Shown: positions 34,605 to 49,600 of the stretch, one piece after another
How positions within the stretch are numbered: the first letter of the stretch is position 1
How the letters are laid out: each line of letters begins with the position of its first letter
DNA from: Formicarius rufipectus
Taxonomy: Eukaryota > Chordata > Aves > Passeriformes > Formicariidae
Reading direction: 5' to 3'
DNA length: 64,000 nucleotides
Assembly (NCBI GenBank): GCA_013399695.1
Contig: VXAU01002309.1
Location: 1-64,000 of the forward strand
The notes under the pieces: generated by a model
Databases searched by the model: none
The model's input: only the letters and a program-made list of their open reading frames with translations
Told to the model about the DNA's origin: nothing
Program-made: the position numbers and the translations under genes

Positions 34605-37600
34605 CTATGTTTCACTGCCCATCAGATGAGTTCTTTCTTCATTATTACCAAGAGGATTTCGCAGGCTGGAACTGGAACTGTTTGCAGAGAGAAAAGAACA
34701 GAAGAGAAGACACAGGTTTCATGTTCTCTAGATACTTGTATGCAATACCAATATTATAAACAGAAAAACACATTACATGCAAAGGGCTTTGTGGATCACT
34801 GGATTTGGTTCACTGCTATTGCACCCAACCGTGTACTATTAATTCATACCATCATATAATGGTTCATATTGGAAGTGACCTTTAAAGGTCAGCTAGTCCC
34901 ATGTCCCCTGACATGGGCAGTAACATCTTCAACCTGACCAAGTTGCTCAGAGCCATGTTTAACCTGGTCTTGAATGTTTCCAGCCATGAGGCATCCACTG
35001 CCTCTCTGGACAATCTGGTTCACTGTTTCACTATGCTTACTGTAAAAATTTTCTTCCTCATACCTGGTCCAAATCTACCTTTAGTTTAAAACCATTACCT
35101 CTTGTCCTATTGCTACGGGCCCTATTAAAAGTCTGTCCCAGTCTTTCTTGTAAGCCCCCTTTAGGCACTGAAAGGCTGCAATATGTTCTCCCCAGAGCTG
35201 TCTCTTTTGCAGGCTGAACAGCTCGCAGTTCTCTCAGCCTTTCCTCATAGAGGGTTGTTCCTGCCCTTTGACCATTTTTGTGGCCCTCCTCTGGACCTGC
35301 TCCAATAGGTCCATGTCTTTTCTGTGCTGAGGGCTCCAGAGCTGAATGCAGTACTCCAGGTAGGGGTCTCAGAAAACTGGAGCACAGAGGGAGAATGACC
35401 CTTATGATTCTCCAGGTCCCTCTGGATGGCACCCCGTATTTCATGTATGTCAGCCGCACCACTCAGTTTGGAGACATCTGAAAATCTGCTGAGGGTGAAG
35501 ATACTGAACAGCACTGGTCCCCAGGCAGACCCCTGAGGGACACCACTCAACACTGATCTCCACCTAGACTACTCCCTGCATGTGACCATCCAACCAACTC
35601 ATGCTGACAGACACTCTTCTGGAGGAACAATCGCTAGGACTTGCTCATTAATTCCACAGTCCTGCTGCTTCAATAGAGTAGGCATTGCCTGGTTTAGGTG
35701 TCTGTTTAGGTCAGTAGGAATTTAGGAAACCATATAGACAAACTATTTGAGCAATATTTTAACTGCTCATCTTATCATGCATTATCAGGTTGGCAGTGAG
35801 GAAAAAATAGTAGCACAGCTTTCAAAGGTTTGCTTTATACAATTGCAAGTAAAATAAACATCTCAGCATACCTTTTCCTTGTTGCCTCAACGATATAGAA
35901 TATTCCAGTTGCAAGACCCTTTGAGGAAACAGGCAGTTACAATTGTAATAATAATAACAACCTTATGCAATAGCTCATAACTGCAATAGATATAAAACAA
36001 AAAATGTGTAATTACTTACACTTAACAGTGCCCATCCTCCTTGGATGGCTGCAGCCCATTCAAAACCCAGCTTTTCATATAGAAATCCTCCCAGAACAGG
36101 ACCTGCAAATGCCCTGCAACAAATCAAAATCAGGTACTGGCATCCCAAACAGAAAAGATATCATATTCTCAGAGAACCATTTTATTGTGTGTGGCCTTCC
36201 TTCATAGATTCTCTCTTTTGTCAACAAAGAGATTGTCTTCTATAGACCTAACTTTCCTATAACCCACAGTAAATATTAGTTCTTTGTTTGCCAATGCCCC
36301 AGTAAGTGTGTCTAGGCACTTTTTCAGCTGGAAATTGGATCCACATGAGAAAGCTGAATGCTGTCTTTTATCAGTAGAGAGACTGCACTAAAGATCATGT
36401 TCTAACAAAACATCAACACTGGTCAATTCTATCACAAGAGAAGTTCAAAGTCTCATCCCTCAAAACATAGAGCTTCCAAACTTCAAGACAAAAGACTGGT
36501 AAATATAGGCAGGTGGGGAGGCACATTGTGAAAGACATGGTCACTGCAAGGTTGAGCTGTATGTTAACTGCCCTGAATCTTTATACCTGTCTGAAAATGC
36601 CATGAAAGGTTATGCAGCTGCTGTCTTTTTATGAAAGGTCTTGCATGACATGGTCTCTCACTATAAAAGAAATAAAACTTTGTAAAACCAAAGAGACTTC
36701 CAGGAAGAAAGCTACATTATAAAACTGGGCTTGATAACAGCATAAAACTGAGGTTTGATAACTTTATACTACCACTGTTTGTCAACACCTCAGCCTTGGC
36801 CATATTGACCACCATCAGTGGTCCACCCTGGCCTCCAATCGGGAGACGTGGAGACACACAATCTATAACGCTGCTGTCTCCTTTGAAACCGCATGCAGAA
36901 TCAGTCTGCAGGAGAAAAGGCAACGCCGAAAGAACCGTGCCCTGATAGTACCACCTATGGAAACTTTCTGCTGTGCCTTTTGGAACCGGACTTGCCTATC
37001 TCGCATTGGCCTTATCAGCCATCAGCATGCTTGCAGCAAGCGTGGGTAAAACCCTCCCAAATCTTCGTTCGTGAAGTCTAGCCATGATGATGATGACGAC
37101 CACTGTTTGTACTGAACCCTATGCCAAATAAACAGGACAGCTGGACAGCTAGAGCATGGAAGAAATGGTGTAAATTTGTGCCACTGAAACACACCTGCAG
37201 CCACAGAGGACTACAAGAACAGACAAAAATATCCTGGAAATGGCTGTCAATAGGGGCATTCTATTACTTCCCACTGAGTGACTACTCTGAAGGGTCAGTC
37301 AGTCAGTAGCACCTTTGATTAATTTCTGTGATGACAAACATGACACATTCTGCTAAGCTATGCAAACCCAGACATTAAATAATTGCTGTGTCTGAAAAAG
37401 AAGAGAAAATTCTACCTTAAGCTATCCCAGAGAAAAAGAGGAAATGTGGAAAATGCAAAGCAGAATGAGTCTGGAGTAGTTACCTTCTAGCTTGCCCTGT
37501 GTGGGTGGACATACCTTTGTAAAAAATATGGTAGTGATAACAAAAACGATCACATTGAGGTGCAAGCAAACATCCACTTAATGACTGCAATTTTTTGATA

Positions 37601-40600
37601 TGCAGGACAATGCATTTCAAGGAAGGCAAGTTCAGAGTCTTGTAAAAACCAGTTTTACCTTTTGTTGGGTAAAAAGCTTTGTTTTAACATATCCACCAGA
37701 CACCTGTCTAGCAAGAAACTTTTGAATCAAGGTCAACACAATGGCTTCAGTATAAGACATCTGGTTATAATGCAGCCAGGTTTCATGTGGCAATAATGTA
37801 GAACCAAACTCTTCTAGGCTGCAAAAAAGTGTACACGTACCCAAGGGACCACATGGCATTGAAGAGCCCAGACACCAGTCCCAGCAGACTCAGACCTTCT
37901 TCAAATCCATTCTCACTGTAGAAAGACAGACAAGTTAGAGTAGTACAATACATTACTGTGTCTCAATCTATAGCCTTTCCTTATAGAGTTTTTCCCCTCC
38001 ATTTAATCTTCATGCCACATAATTAGTTAACAAGCAAAAGTGTATAGTAGAATGTCTCTTTACCCAGTACTTTCTTCTTTGCTGCCTTCCTGAAGGATTG
38101 CAGTGCTACTACTCATCTCTGATTTCTTCTGAGTAAGATCACTAACACTACACTATCACAATCACTTCCCATATCTCATACAGCAAGCGTAAAAGAGTGA
38201 CAGGTGGCTTTTAAGAAGAAAATACCTTGTTCCAAAATGAACACGCTAATAAGAGTAAATCAAGACCATTCTAGGTCATTATTGCCAAGCCACAACATAG
38301 ACCTTGTACTTTGAGCAAGTATGACTCTTGTAGGTGCAGCTGTAAGAGCCATTACAGCCTGAAAACCCAGGGAAAGCTGCTTGCTATTAGTAGTCCTTAG
38401 AAGCTGAAGTAAATCCTATGTATATCAAATCACATACAGGCCATCAGATGCTTTAAGACTCCAAGTCTGATGGACTTCCATGTGTCCACAGCACTGAGGT
38501 TCACATTTACCAAATCATTTTATAATTATTATTTGTAAATAATTATTACTTAGAAAATAATTTACTTTATACTGGGAGAATAATTACTGGGGTACTCAGA
38601 AAAAAATAAGACTAGAGAGTAATGGAAACATGTAAGTGTTACTAGCTGCCTTTGTTTCAAAAAGGGGTAAAAAAGCCACACTTCATATTCATCCCTGAAA
38701 AATAGTTGCAGTTTCCTACTGCCATTAACATAAAAGATGAGTTGAACCAAGTTACTTACTATGCACAATGTAGTATCTCTGGAAACACTGGAATAGCACT
38801 CATGCCAATGGAAAAGCCAATCAAAACCAGCACTAGCACAAACATCCACAGCTGACTGAAAAAGAGGCATTTAAAAGAAATTAGCTGCTTAAGACTCTTT
38901 TCAAGTAAGGACCCTACTTGACTGAAGACTATTACATCAGCACTCCACGATTGATCAGCAAACTATGTTTCTTGACTCCAGTACTAAGACTTCAAAAAAT
39001 ACAGTTCTATGTTTGAAATCAGACTGTAAAAGAATGTGAAAAACCTGTGCTCAGACTATGTATTCTATTATCAAATGCAGTTTTGTTGGTAAGTTAAAAA
39101 TCGTAAGTTGATTTTATGAGGAACGCACAGAAAAGAAGTCAACTGATGAGCTTGACGCAGCAATGCATACCTCCAAGCTCCAGCCTTGGTTTGTTGCAGA
39201 AGTGAAGAATTTTGAAGCTAAAATTTTGTAGCCTAATATATTATAAACAAATAGACTTAGCTAAAGAATATTGAACACATTACTAATTTCTTTTCCTCAC
39301 CCACTCACTATGTCACCTCGCCAGTTACAACAGATCTTTAAAAATTAGAAATCTAGGAGGAATTCTACATATTAACAAACCTATCATCATCTCTAACAGA
39401 GTATCTAACCTAGGACAAAAGGACTGTACAGTTGTTTTGTAAATGCAGCAGAGTGTTTTGCTGCGAATTAACTTGAGAGATACAGCAATAGGGCATTCAG
39501 GTGCAGTGGACAATGCTTTTTCTTAGCTAGTGAAGACAAAGCTATAATCAGTCAGTTTTCTCAGTAAGCTATGTACAGAGAGAAGAAAAATCAATATGAC
39601 CACAGTAACAGTAAAAAGCAAAAGAAAACCACATAATTTATGAAGCTGAAAAAAAATCTCAATTTTCAGACGTTTTCACTGCTTTACACTCATAGTCTTA
39701 TGTTAGATGTTAAAAACAAACAAAAACCCAAAAAAAACCCAAAACAAACCACCATGTTTCATGGTCAGAGATGCTAATTATAGACTTGGGGCCATACATG
39801 ACTATGATCAGAAACATCACATAAGGGGACAGGCTCAAAGAAGAGCCTGTTAAAACGTACCTTTCGATGTGCAGTACTGGAGCAGGTCCTAACATGAAAA
39901 AGCACAGTGCTGTCAGTAAGCCTCCAAATACCAGCAGCCACTTCCTGATGTACTGTGAAAGAAAAGGAAGAGGTATGCAATTTAAAATTGTGAATTTGTA
40001 AGGTAACTATTTTGTCTTTCCTAATACCCTTCTTCTACATTTTCTTCTGAAAAGTACAACTCCTGTAGAGACCTTCATTACAGACAAAATGGGAATTCAA
40101 GTTTTTCTGCTAGTTTGGAACACCAACAAGAAATAGTAAATCCGTGCTTCCTTAGACCAATGCAATCACTGGCAGCAGATGCTTAATACAGAGATTCCTT
40201 CAGGATACTAAGAAATACAGCACCTCTGTTAGCAAAGTACTTTAGGTCTTACTGTTCTTTAATATAAGAAATATCATACAGTGTTGCATGATGATCTTAA
40301 AGATCCCTTCCAGCCCAGGTCATTCTATGATTCTATATAATTTTCATGTACAAAGGCTATTATTACTTTGTGTCAGGAAAACTCAGTGTCAGAAAACTGT
40401 CACTGTCCTTCAAGCACAGCATTCAAAGTGTAGGTTTTCTTGATCAATTAGCATGCCTCTTCACTAGGCAGTTGTAGGTGTACCACTGTCAAAGTCTCTT
40501 TCTATGGTGCTGTTCAGAGCTAAAGGCTCATAGCCAGCCAGTGTGCTGATCTAATTTGGATATTATACTTTTTAGGAGATAAAGTCAATACAACTAAGCA

Positions 40601-43600
40601 GAATATCTTTAATCATCTTCTCAAAAGCTAACACAATTAAACGCGATCAAAACAAGTGATATCTGGGACATATTTTCCCACTCTCTATTCCATATTGTCT
40701 GGAAACAGACTGTGCTCAGTCCACTAGAAAAGCTCAGCACACTTCAGCTGCTTGGCCAATGTCCTTTACTGCTTTAGACATTCCTAAATTACCTGGACCT
40801 TGCCAAAGAGACCTTTCACTTGGCAGTAACAGGTGCATGTGCAAGGTCTTGAAAGGCAGATCCCCTTACAGGACCAGGCTCACGTCTATTGCTTCAACAT
40901 GGGAAGCCCTCCACCTTTAACTAAATGCAGAGTACTTCACTAACCTGCACAAACAAGCAGGACAGTACTCACTGGCAATTTGTCGCTTACGAGTCCAAGG
41001 AGGGGAGAAGACAGGGAGTACGAGAGTGCCAAACCAAGGAACACCAAGCCCACATAACCAGCTGGGAGTTTGAACTATGGAAAAGAATGAATAAAACAAA
41101 AAACCAAACCAAACTATACAGGCTAGTCATAAGAGGACAATTCAAGAATTTTATTTTAGGTCAAAAAACTGAAATGCACGATTTTAAGCGTTTTACTGAT
41201 ACCACACAAAGGTTTTTCAAGTATTTGAAGTCATCAAAAAAGCTTTAGTTTCATTGCTTCCAGCAACATTTTTAGGCATGGAGTGGTAGAAGCCTAAATA
41301 ACATCGGGGGAAACATCATGCTATGACCCCTACAACAGCACTCTGGATTCTAACATTACTATCTGACAGATCTGAAACAGACACTTCAGACACTAAAATT
41401 TAGATGAATTTAGCCTTTACTTTCCAATCTGCAGTTTTATTTGCACTTAGAAAAGCATAAATACTCTAGTCATCCACTGTTAATCAGCACATCTTAAAAG
41501 TAAGTAGTGCTATAAAACTCAACTCCAACTTTTTCACCAGAGTATGATTTTTATGAGAATGAATAAGAGTTTTTTGGCAAACACCCTGAGGTCTACATTT
41601 TGCTAATGAAGATACACACTTCTGTATTAAAACAACATATGTAATGAACCAAAAGCAAACCAGTCTCTCAAATGAATGCCTTAACTAACAGTTAGGAGGT
41701 ATTCCAAGATGTTTTATGTGGCATTGACTACATAAATATTCATTACTGCCTTGCCATATGCAAGCACATGATAATAACTGTAATGTAGTGGTTAGAACAC
41801 CTGCCAAGAAGGCCCTTTCACAGCAGCTATCTGTAAACACAGAGCAGAGGGAAAGCAGAAGAGCCACAGAAGCACACAGTATTCTACAGAGGGATAATTA
41901 CAGATTCGCATCCCTTGGGTGACGGAAGATGTACACTCACATCTCCACTGATGAAAGAAGTTATTAGCATCAAGTCCCCTTCACTCTGGATAAGTTCTCT
42001 AAGTACAATACTAGACAGACAAAAAGTTGGAGCACAAACTCCTGTGAAACACTATGCTCTGGAAAAACAATAAATGAAGCACTCAAAGAGCACTGCTTAA
42101 TTTCATAGGGGAACAGAACCTCAAACTGCTTACCTCAAATCCATTACCTTAAACATCACAGTGAAAAATAAATAAATCAAGCAGAAAGCAAATAAAAAGT
42201 ATTTAAATAAATTAAAAATTAAAAAATGTCATTTGGCTTTTTAACAAACGAGTGAAGAAGTCAGCTGGCAACTACATAGCTGTAATCAGCTTAATTTAGG
42301 ATTGCTGTAAGAGAATGCAGAGCTGCGACACCACTTCCCGGAAAACAAGCGTTCACATCAAGCGATGTAACGCTGTCAGTGACTGTGGCAATTTTCAGGC
42401 ATTTGATTTCAGGAAGGAAACAAAAATACCTTGCTTACAAAACTGCTGCTATGCCCTATTCAGAAAAAGTACTTTGCAGTTGAAAGCCAATTAAGTGGGA
42501 AAAAACCAGATTTTTAAAGGCCTTAAATTTCCTCTTCTTAAAGTCACAAAGATCCAGCAGGAAGAGATGGCGTGAACAGACACTGATTTGTCAGTCCTGT
42601 GGAAATCAAGTTATTTGCAAAACATACTATTAACAGTTAATTAAAGATGTGTGATTTGATAAAGCTCAGTTTTGTTTAGAATATTTAAACCACATTTACA
42701 ACCAGTTATTTATTGTTTAGCAAGTCAAGACTTCACTGCATGTTAGCAGGACTTACCTTCTTTAGGATAAATAGAGACATTGTGGGATCCAAAAAGCCCA
42801 AACATGCACTTAGAGAAAATACAGTGAGACAGAGTACTAAGACTTTTGGCAGAAGAATGAGCTTCCAAAAGGATTCCTTGCTAGGGATTGAATCTGCTTC
42901 AACAGAAAAGGGGGGGAAATTGCATTACTTTCAGCATCATAAGGCTATGATAGATATCCTGGCTTCAGAAATCAGGATTTCCCTTTTTCTAATCCTATTG
43001 CTCCTATTACATACAAAATGAAAGTCAATAGTAGATTATTATGTATTATACTATTTTTATAGTAAAAAAGAAATTTCTTAGGTGAAGTGTAGTTTAGATT
43101 CAAACACTGCAAATCCCCAGCTTGAAAAGAACAAAAGTATGTACTACTCCAATTATGCATAAATACAGTCATTTTGCTGCTAGCTCTCATACAATGAAAC
43201 TCTCACAGGTATGTCTCAGCATGCACACGTACATGAACAATTCATATCCAATCAAAGAAACACAGTTTAAAAATAAGATAAAAAGATTGCTATTTATGAG
43301 TTGAGATCTGTCAGGTCTCCTACACGTTCATTTGGCAGTCCAGGAAACTTCTTTCAGATGTCATTGTTACATGGCACTTCTAAGACAGCAGTAGCAGCAC
43401 ATGATTAATCACTGCAAGTTTCTTCTAAACGCCAATATACATGATTTTTTAAAGAAGCATTTTAAAGTTACTATGTTTTTTTCCCTAGGAAAGAATAACG
43501 GAATTGTAACCTTGCAATTACAATGTTGTGTGAAGACTTATCTTTAAGTTAGCTTTCTGTTCAAGCAGGCCCATCTAAAATTTAATCAAATTTATATGAC

Positions 43601-46600
43601 CTCCAGCACTTCACCAAGCACCTCATTTATTAACTTTAACATTCTGACATGTTAAATCAGATCCTGCAAAATTCAGTACAAATAAACCCTTTTTTTTTTC
43701 TCCCTGTAATTAGTTTCCTCACACACATTGTTGACTTCTCAAACAAGTTCTCTTGTTATAGGCAAAATCTGTCTCCAGCTTTTCTTCAGCTAGTTGCAAT
43801 GACAAACCCATATGAAACAGACAGAGCTTGTCCCTTACAAGCCCTGAAGTTAAGAAGCCAAAAGAAAACAAAAATATATCTTAGTTAACTTCCACAGAAT
43901 TCTTAATTTTTGCAGAAATGGGCATGAGGAGTTGCATTCATTGCAGGCCATCTGCACACATGAATTTAAGTTAGCATTAAAACATGGGTCTGATGAAGAT
44001 GACCAGCTAATTCAACTGGGGGTTTGCTCTCTGACTTAGGTCAGACTTCAGAAGCTGATACTTTTTTAAAGACACTTAAAGACATAAGAAATAAAGGTCA
44101 GTGAAGGAGGTAGGTAGAAGGATGCTTACCATATTTTGGCAATATGCACATATTCAAAGGCACGAAAACCAACACTACACATCCCAGAGTAATGAAAGGG
44201 ATCTCATAACCAAATGACTGATACAAAAAGCCACCTAAAGGTGGGCCCAGGACCAGTCCAAGTCCTGAAAAAATTTCAAGGCTGCCCTAAAGGATGAAAA
44301 GACAAACAGAAAGGAAGTCAGTATGTTGAGCAAATACGATGCAATGATAAAAAGCAAGCCATCTGTCTGAGGAGCAGCAGAACATAGGCAAGCTAGTGAA
44401 AACTAAAGACATTACATTGCTAAGGACAACAGCTAGTAGTGACCTTCACAAAGTGGTGCAGTGAAAGGAATTTCACAGTTTATCTGTGTAACAACCATAA
44501 CCTCTTTTGCTTCACTACAGAGAACCATCTGTACTGCAGCATTCAACACTCTACTGTTACCTAACAGATCCCAGTCTTGAGGCAAGACAAACACTCTAGT
44601 GGCAGAAAGCATCCATAGGACTACTTAGGCTAAAGTGAGTATCTCACCCACCTGCCATTACACTCCAACCTCAGGGGAAGGATCCAAACAAACCTACTCA
44701 AATGAGCCACTATCTCATGGGATGAAGTACATGTGCCAAGTTAAAGCTTTCTCTTCATAATCAACTGTTTGGACTCACTCCTTAGGGGTAGGAAATAATC
44801 ATGAAATTGCAATGGAGATAACTCAGATTGTTTCGGCTGTAATTTAATAATCTGGTAACTTTTATAAGATACTAATTTGTAAAAGAACAATAATAGTTAT
44901 ACTTCCATGCTGTGTTACAAGCCACCACTGTCAACATCTGTCTTAACACTTCATGTTGATTAATCAACATTTCGACCATCAGTAACAACCGGATGGTAAT
45001 AACTGGTTACAGTTAAAGTTTTGCTAGCTTCTGGAACCCAGAAAGATAGTATAGGGACTCATCTTTAATTTTACTGATACAAGTCAAAGTGATCAAATGG
45101 CCCAAGAACAGGCACAGTCAGCGACAGCCAAGTTCTTTACCCTAGGTCAGCCTAGGGTTGCAAACTTTTGCTTTCCTTGCAAAGGAAATAACTAGTTATG
45201 AAATATGACTAGTAAGTTTCAAAATTTCCAGATAGATTTGAGACATTTTGGTAAACTTTGACATTGGAATGGCCATTGAGTTAATATAATTGCATCCTAG
45301 TAATACCTGCACTTGTGTCGCTCATCAACCATAAAAAATACTTGATTTATGAGACTTCAATTCAAATCAGGCAGTACACCATCTAGCCCTTCTAAGTTAA
45401 TGAAGTGGGGGGGAAAGCTGAGACATTGCGTTAGTACAGACCAGAGGATAAGATAAACCTGATACCACAAGAAAAGTGACATTGCTTGTGTTCTGAAGTC
45501 CATACCTCTTCCAGCAGAGGCACCACATTGACAGATGCTCAACTTCACACTTCAAAAAGGCTGATGTGCCTACATTTAATAACTTCCACATATATTTTCT
45601 TGGGCACCCAGTGCATAAACGTAGGCTGAAAACTGATACCAAAATGGTACTGAGAGGAAAAGTGCTTTTTGGTATCTACCACTATCAAGAAGGGCAACAA
45701 AAAAAAGCAAGCCTAAAAATACCTCATCCACTCCTTCAAGCATAACAGTTTTACCCTAGCATGCACCTTGCTTTAAACAATCAGCTCTTCCTTCTGCCTC
45801 CTGCCTCAGAGCTAACTAACAAAAACTCTCCACCATGTCCGTTAAGGACAGTAAATCAAAATGAATGAATTTGAAGAGGTTTTATTTTCATGCAGAAACA
45901 AGACATTAGAGCATACAGGATGGTAAACAGACCAATATTTAGAAATCATGCCTTCTTACAGCACCCTTTCTAGATTTTAAATGAAGCTGACTGCCAAGCC
46001 AAAGCTGTGCAGCATTTCTCATTGTGGTCTTGAGATCACCTTTATCACCACATAGACTTTTCAGCCATGTATCATGGTTACTGTGCTGCCACAACAGAAT
46101 TTAATTTCTTTTTAACTCTGATTAGATGATGAATTTCTAAGTCAACATTACTTTATTAACCTATTTAAATTACATCTAAAAATTTGCAAACAGGACACCT
46201 AGACCTTGTTGACTGAATAAATTCAAAACATGATTACAATATATAAACTGCTTTCCAAAGAAAATGCCAGCTAATCACTGCTTATACAATTTAGTAGGGT
46301 TTTTTTTAGTTAGGAGAACATACTCTTATGGACATTTATTTACAGAAGTAATTGTACAGCTTACCAACAATATTAATAAAAGCATAAACTTTTCCACTTT
46401 TATTTAATGTTAAGTTCTCAACATTTGTTCACTCATTAAAATTTAATCTAGTTATTTCTGTCAGTCCATACGTGAACTAAAACCAGAATTTATTGAAAGA
46501 GAGAAAGAGAAAGCAGCTTTTTATTAAATATAAAGCTTCTCTTCCTAACACCAAAAGACCCAATTAAGTAAGGGTAATATCTCTGGTTGAAATGAATCAT

Positions 46601-49600
46601 TGATGACCAGAAATACTGCCCTTCAGATTTCAAGAAGTTCTAGCTCTGATCTTCTCATACATAACTTTTATCAATAGATTAGAAAAAGGAAGTCAAAATT
46701 ATTTCTGGTTTTGCATCTTGCAGTCATTTCAATCAACACTATTTGAATGAATTTATCAATTTTTGCAATCAATTCACATAGATCCTTACTAGTCATGCAG
46801 AATTAGTCCCTAAAACCTTATTTATTTTAATAGTCTGATTTCAACTGAAGAGCTAACTACTGCCATCAGCGGTCACCTATCTTCAAAGCACAAGCAACCG
46901 ATATATACACTGCCTAATTTATATCTAATTGAACTTATGCTAAGGTTTAAACTTGTTCTAGGATTGTGGTTCAAAATTACAAACATGATGTAATGACTTC
47001 AAATAAGCCTGCACATGAGACAACAGATTTTCTCTTCCTTGGTTTTAGGCTGCCCACTGGCAATTTATCATATTGCAGGTACTCAGCTGTAACACTAGTT
47101 TTTGCACTTACCAGAACAGTAGCTATATTACTAGGAAATGCCTTTGCAAGGATTGAAAATGATGCTGTAATTGCTGCTGCAAAACTTATTGCATCCATTG
47201 CTCTTACTAAAAAGCAAAACCCAATGAACATCGGTCCGCTTGGCACCTTGTCCAGCATTCTGGAAAACAAAAAATCCCAACAGTAAATAGAGCTCTTTCA
47301 GGATGCAAGGAGTTATCTGCTAAAGGCTCTAGGGCATCATTTCTTACTCATTAAAGGACACAGCTACAAGACAGTTAATGCTTTCTATTACCATGTATTT
47401 TTTAACCACATTGGTGAAATCATTCAAACTCTACCAAGCTTTCTGGTAGCTTTCTCCTTTTCCCCTTTGTTTGGCAGTGGAAAGAACATGAACAATTTAA
47501 TCTGTGATAAACACCAGTGTCATCCTCTGCTGTATTTCACAGCTTCTCCAAGCACCTGTGCAAAGAGTCTGATGCAATGTGTTACAACTACCTGATCAGA
47601 GGTTCCTTTCTTGCTATTAAAACATTTATTTTGCTATAATGAGTGACTTAGCCTCTTCACCTGCCAGGCAAACCTTCCCATTTGCACTCAGTATTTTCAA
47701 GAAAAGAGAAATTAAAACATTATGCAGAAATAGTTCCCTTATTGCTGCACTTCAACAGGCATCTCACTATTCATGAACTACAGCAGTTATTTGAATACAT
47801 AGAACCTTCCTTCTCTGCTTTCAAAGCAGTAAACAAACCCTGAAACCTACTGAAGGAGAGACATACTCATTCTCCTTTACAAAGGGGAGATAAAAACCAA
47901 AGATGTAAAAAGTTAGGTGACCTAACCAACATACAAAAGATGCTCAAGAGTTTCTAGTTTCATTTTGTGTCCATCTTTCCATAAGGACGAAAACGATCAG
48001 AAGACAAACCAAGCAACAGAAATTACTCACCCAAACAGAATGGTCACACATCCTGAAACAAACATCCCTGCCACAAACATGAATTTTGCTCCAATATGCG
48101 TCAGCTGAAAATTAAATACCATTTTTGTCAAGAATCTTCCAATGTAAGTTACTGTTATGAAATCAAACATTATAGGCACTATAGCAAATGTAACTAAAAG
48201 ATCTAGAGATACTGCTCCTGCTGGTGTGCCTTTATGCAATAGGGAACCTAAAAATATTCTGAAGGGTTAAGTGACTTAACCCAGTTTTCAGAATTGTAAG
48301 ACAGTGCTGGAGTTACTGTGTCACAGCAGCATGCTGCACCTTCTGCAGAGCAGCAAGTTACAGCAGCATTCCTCATTATAAACAAATACAAAATAATACA
48401 TTCCCCCTCTGGCACCATCACTGAGGCAAGGCCAGCAATACCTGTCACGCATATGGCTAAGGAAAGTGAATGGAAGCTGATTTTAAAGGAAATTTATCAC
48501 TACCTTTAACAGCACAAAGCTCTGGCATGAGAAGCACAGTAGCTTCAGACCTCCCCATTCACTAGGAGGGAAAGGACCCCACCTTCCTTCATTTCAGACT
48601 CTATCAGTAGAGTGAAGGACGATGGGAGCCATGCCATAAAACTAATTCAAACTCATAACAAAGTACATATGAGCTTCTAATTACATGCTGTAACTTCCCC
48701 TAAGGACAGTAGGTACTTCAGACTCTTTTTTTTCAGGCCTGGACAAAGTCTCTGCCTTTCAGCCATTATTACTAAAGCCTATATTTTGCTGAGTTTCATT
48801 AAAAACCTCAGGATCTCTGATTGCTGCACTGTCCGCATCTATTGATGCTCACTTCAGCTGTCTGCAGTGATGATGGCACAGGCACTCTCTGCCCTGTAAA
48901 GTATTTGGTGAGGGGTTACGCCACAGCTGAATGCCATCACAGGCACCAAGACTTTGACTTAGCAATGGCACTAGTGTGACACCTTGATGAGCCACCTCAC
49001 CACCAGAGAAAAGCACTCACCATAGGGTCAGAAAAGAAGCTGTCCAGCTGAAGACAAGATATTTTGACTCTGCAGCAGCCCCAACTCAGGGTATGATCCT
49101 GAGAAGCCCTAGCCAATAACACATAGACAGCAGTGCTGCAGCACATAAACAGTTATATAATTTATTTGTAATTTCTCCAACATAAGAAAAATCCTGAATC
49201 TGCAGGAAAACTCGACTTACAAGAACTGGAGATAGTTATTGCATATTACTATATAATGAAGTTGAAGGGGAAATTGGGTTAAGCAGCAGAGAATTATAAC
49301 ACAAGGAAATGTTAAAAAATGAAAAAAAAAAGACAACATACCAGAAAAGAAGAGGAGGTGCAGCTAACTAAAGAAAAAAACAAACAAACAGAAACACAAC
49401 CAAACCCAAAACACCTTAGGAATGTCACCAAAATGCAAAAAGTAATATACAAATAAAATGGGGTGTAGGGGAATGGAAGAAACAGAAAGCAGAACTGACC
49501 AACAGATTATCTAAGCAAACAGAACAATTAATCAGAGAAACAAAACAGCTGTCCATTGCCCTGTCTACCTCAAGAACTACAGAAGAGGACTGACAAGACT

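Noticed and set aside
46966..47286. 106-codon plus-strand open frame
   Set aside because: It is the antisense of SLC18B1 exon 5 (47259-47112), whose minus-strand reading is strongly conserved.
47865..47935. Possible minus-strand SINE fragment (CTCCTTTACAAAGGGGAGAT and TTAGGTGACCTAACC)
   Set aside because: It resembles the MIR core in phrase order, but is too short and decayed to separate from chance.
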